Positions 62,286 through 64,000 of a DNA stretch of 64,000 nucleotides are shown here, piece by piece; position 1 is the stretch's first letter; each line of letters starts with the position of its first letter. Source of the stretch: Limnohabitans sp. Its GTDB lineage: Bacteria; Pseudomonadota; Gammaproteobacteria; Burkholderiales; Burkholderiaceae_C. The translations under genes were made by a program, and so were the position numbers. Below the pieces are notes generated by a model, which searched no databases, was not told the DNA's origin, and saw only the letters and a program-made list of their open reading frames with translations. The stretch spans positions 1 through 64,000 of the forward strand of contig JAOATL010000003.1 in the NCBI GenBank assembly GCA_030158125.1. The letters are read 5' to 3'.

Positions 62286-63658
62286 GGCGCACCCCAGCCA
62301 GAGACGCCATGGGCCAGAATGTGCAGGCGCCAATAAGTTTGCAGCAAGGCCATGTCATTGCTCACAATTGCCAGTTCGGCTTGGGCGGTTTCGCGTGCAG
62401 CGTTCATCACATCGATCCAGCTTTTTTTGCCATTGATAAATTGGCGTTCCCAAGCGAGTTGAAGTTCTTGTGAAGACTCTAAATTCAGGCGCAGTGCAGC
62501 AAGCTTGCTTTTGCTTGCAATTGCATTGATGTACTCAGTCTGAACCGATTCAATGACGCTTCTTTGCGCTGCCTCAATTTCTTCCAGGGTGCTGTTGCGC
62601 TTGACTTGCAGCGCTGCCAATTGATGCACAAGACTGAAGCCAGCACCTGTGCTGGCGGTGAGGCCTATGAACACACGATTGGTGGGCGGTACATTGGCGT
62701 ACGCATAATGGCCGCGTTGATGCTCTGCCCGCACATACACCTCAGGTTGGAGGGCTGCACGTTTTTCTGCCAGCTCTGCCAATTGCACTTGCAACACCAT
62801 GCGCAGTCGCTGCAACACTGGCGATTGGGCCAGGCTGCGCAACTCCCAGTCGGCCAGCGAGATGGATTCGTTTGCCGTGAGCAGCTGTGAAAGATGGGCT
62901 TGCGTTTCGCGGTCATTGGCGCTTTGCAGTTTGAACCCCATATTGGCGACGTTGGGAATCCATTGCTGGAGTCGAACCCATGCACGACTTTCTTGTTGTT
63001 GTGCGTCACTTAGCGCCTGTCCAGCTTGTAGCAAACGCAATTGGGCGTAATGGGCTTCACTGCGTGAGGACAAGCCCTGATCGACACGACGCATCATTTT
63101 GCTGAGCAGTTCAGATTGAATGGCTTGACTGTTTCGCAACACCACTTGTTGGCGTTGGGCGCTGACAAGTTCGGCCCAGGCTTGAATGGTTTGAATGGCC
63201 AGTCCTTGTTGAACTTCAGCCAATCGAGCTTGTTCTAGGCCTTGCATGGCCTCTGCTTTGTCAGATTGCGCTGTTAATCGGCCGCCGGTCCACAGTGCTT
63301 GGTGCACCTTGAATGTGAGAACTTGGGGTGGTCCTGCATAAGAGGGGTCGGGCGGGTGGGACTGTGCCCGCTCTATCGATACGGAGGGTGTCGGCCAATA
63401 GGCTTGCTGCGCAATGCGAGTTTGCAAGCCGGCAGCTTGCACGGTTTGCCATTGGCTTTTGACTTGCGGGTGCTCTAAAACAAGCTTTTCAAGCAGAAGC
63501 TGGAGGGCAGCCGCGCTTTGGAAAAAAAGTGACGGCTGTGCAGCCAAGCCAAAATCAGGATCTTTTGCGTTGGAGTAAAGCGGCTGAGCACTTATCAACG
63601 CAAAAATACATAGCAAGGGAAGCCTATATATTCTTTTGTTTTTGTAAAAATGAATCAA
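62282..63658 (-). CDS. TolC-family outer-membrane channel, type I secretion
   Basis: The 458-residue protein has an N-terminal export segment (YRLPLLCIFALISAQPLYS). The long Ala/Gln-rich helices and two repeat halves of TolC proteins follow, as in EQARLAEVQQGLAIQTIQAWAEL. It is the first gene of the leftward operon tolC-like, ABC, HlyD-like, adhesin. It is distinct from the lipoprotein TolC-like protein of the copper operon. GGA-poor upstream DNA holds the promoter. Confidence 0.9.
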   Translation of the reverse strand: MIHFYKNKRIYRLPLLCIFALISAQPLYSNAKDPDFGLAAQPSLFFQSAAALQLLLEKLVLEHPQVKSQWQTVQAAGLQTRIAQQAYWPTPSVSIERAQSHPPDPSYAGPPQVLTFKVHQALWTGGRLTAQSDKAEAMQGLEQARLAEVQQGLAIQTIQAWAELVSAQRQQVVLRNSQAIQSELLSKMMRRVDQGLSSRSEAHYAQLRLLQAGQALSDAQQQESRAWVRLQQWIPNVANMGFKLQSANDRETQAHLSQLLTANESISLADWELRSLAQSPVLQRLRMVLQVQLAELAEKRAALQPEVYVRAEHQRGHYAYANVPPTNRVFIGLTASTGAGFSLVHQLAALQVKRNSTLEEIEAAQRSVIESVQTEYINAIASKSKLAALRLNLESSQELQLAWERQFINGKKSWIDVMNAARETAQAELAIVSNDMALLQTYWRLHILAHGVSGWGAP

Positions 63659-63884
63659 TAAAACTTTGAATTGTATTTAATACTAGCATGATTTTTAAGG
63701 CGCATTGACCCTGCACGGTGCCGCTGAAGGTGTTGACAGCAAGCCAGTTTTGAAATTCACAAAGTTGCAACTCAAGCGGGGTATGATGGAAATTAGCCCT
63801 GCAATGAGCAGGACAATTCGATCCTTTTTAAATGAATTCTTTGGCATTCATTTTTATTTTTAACCAACTGTTTTGGAGATGTTT
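63659..63884. promoter_or_regulatory. Divergent promoter region at the right end
   Basis: This 226-bp A/T-rich gap separates the leftward secretion operon from a rightward binding-protein gene. I see an imperfect CCTGC/GCAGG stem near 63800-63812 and A/T-rich stretches, but no promoter pair with correct spacing that I would commit to. Confidence 0.4.
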
Positions 63885-64000
63885 ATGCAACGCCGATTGG
63901 TTCTTCCCGTGCTTGTTTCTACACTTGCTGGTATCGCAAGTTTTTGTATGCCCTCAATGGCATCGGCCCAAGCCAAAGATTTGAAAATTGCCCACATTTA
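63885..64000 (+). CDS. Periplasmic substrate-binding protein, truncated by window end
   Basis: Only the first 38 codons are present. The ATG has TTGGAGAT upstream. The signal peptide begins MQRRLVLPVLVSTLAGIASF and is cleaved near ASA-QA. The mature start AKDLKIAHI is like that of LIV-type ABC solute-binding proteins in betaproteobacteria. The rest lies outside the window. Confidence 0.6.
   Translation, partial: MQRRLVLPVLVSTLAGIASFCMPSMASAQAKDLKIAHI

Overview
The window reads as a chromosomal stretch of a Burkholderiales bacterium, most likely of the family Comamonadaceae. The grounds are Bug-family periplasmic binding proteins, LIV-type importers embedded in acyl-CoA catabolic operons, a FabR-like regulator paired with a long FabG-type reductase, and degenerate intergenic repeats built on a GGTCAT-GGCC-ATGACC palindrome that I associate with that group. 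This placement is inference. I see no rRNA, tRNA, CRISPR array or intact transposase.

Region 1 (0.5-14.8 kb) is an acyl-CoA catabolic locus. A CoA ligase and an enoyl-CoA hydratase run leftward. Running rightward are an alpha-methylacyl-CoA racemase-like protein, an SCP-x-type thiolase, a short-chain dehydrogenase, a LIV-type ABC importer with a fused-in-operon acyl-CoA synthetase, an acyl-CoA dehydrogenase and a TetR regulator. Together they could import, activate, epimerise and beta-oxidise a methyl-branched or side-chain carboxylic acid. A shared operator-like motif precedes two of the transcription starts.

Region 2 (15.4-22.9 kb) is GC-rich. It holds a frameshifted D,D-carboxypeptidase gene, a FabR-like repressor with a perfect 16-bp palindrome in its divergent promoter, and a four-gene beta-oxidation operon (long FabG, MaoC, FadI-like thiolase, FadE-like dehydrogenase).

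Region 3 (23.0-31.4 kb) starts with a broken HigA-type antitoxin and contains a periplasmic copper-defence operon (107-aa protein, TolC-like protein, multicopper oxidase, cupredoxin, DUF411, CusF) with divergent copper-type two-component genes. Degenerate repeats lie on both sides, and an orphan recombinase-associated helix-turn-helix gene lies at the right edge, so it looks like an acquired island.

Region 4 (31.4-43.7 kb) has a LysR/Bug/hydrolase cluster, a second intact D,D-carboxypeptidase, an RTX metalloprotease with unusual domain order framed by 29-bp direct repeats, and a DUF4266-DUF3570-ApbE-thioredoxin operon. In the latter the DUF3570 barrel carries an ApbE flavinylation-like motif. 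A lipoprotein, a second Bug protein and a lipid kinase follow.

Region 5 (43.8-64 kb) has a large zinc metalloprotease facing, 7 bp away, a 4,155-residue Ig-repeat adhesin. The adhesin is the last gene of a complete type I secretion operon (tolC-like, ABC, HlyD-like, adhesin). A truncated binding-protein gene begins at the right end.

The most novel-looking candidates are the DUF4266/DUF3570/ApbE/thioredoxin set, the adhesin with a C-terminal FG-GAP propeller, and the methyl-branched acid module.
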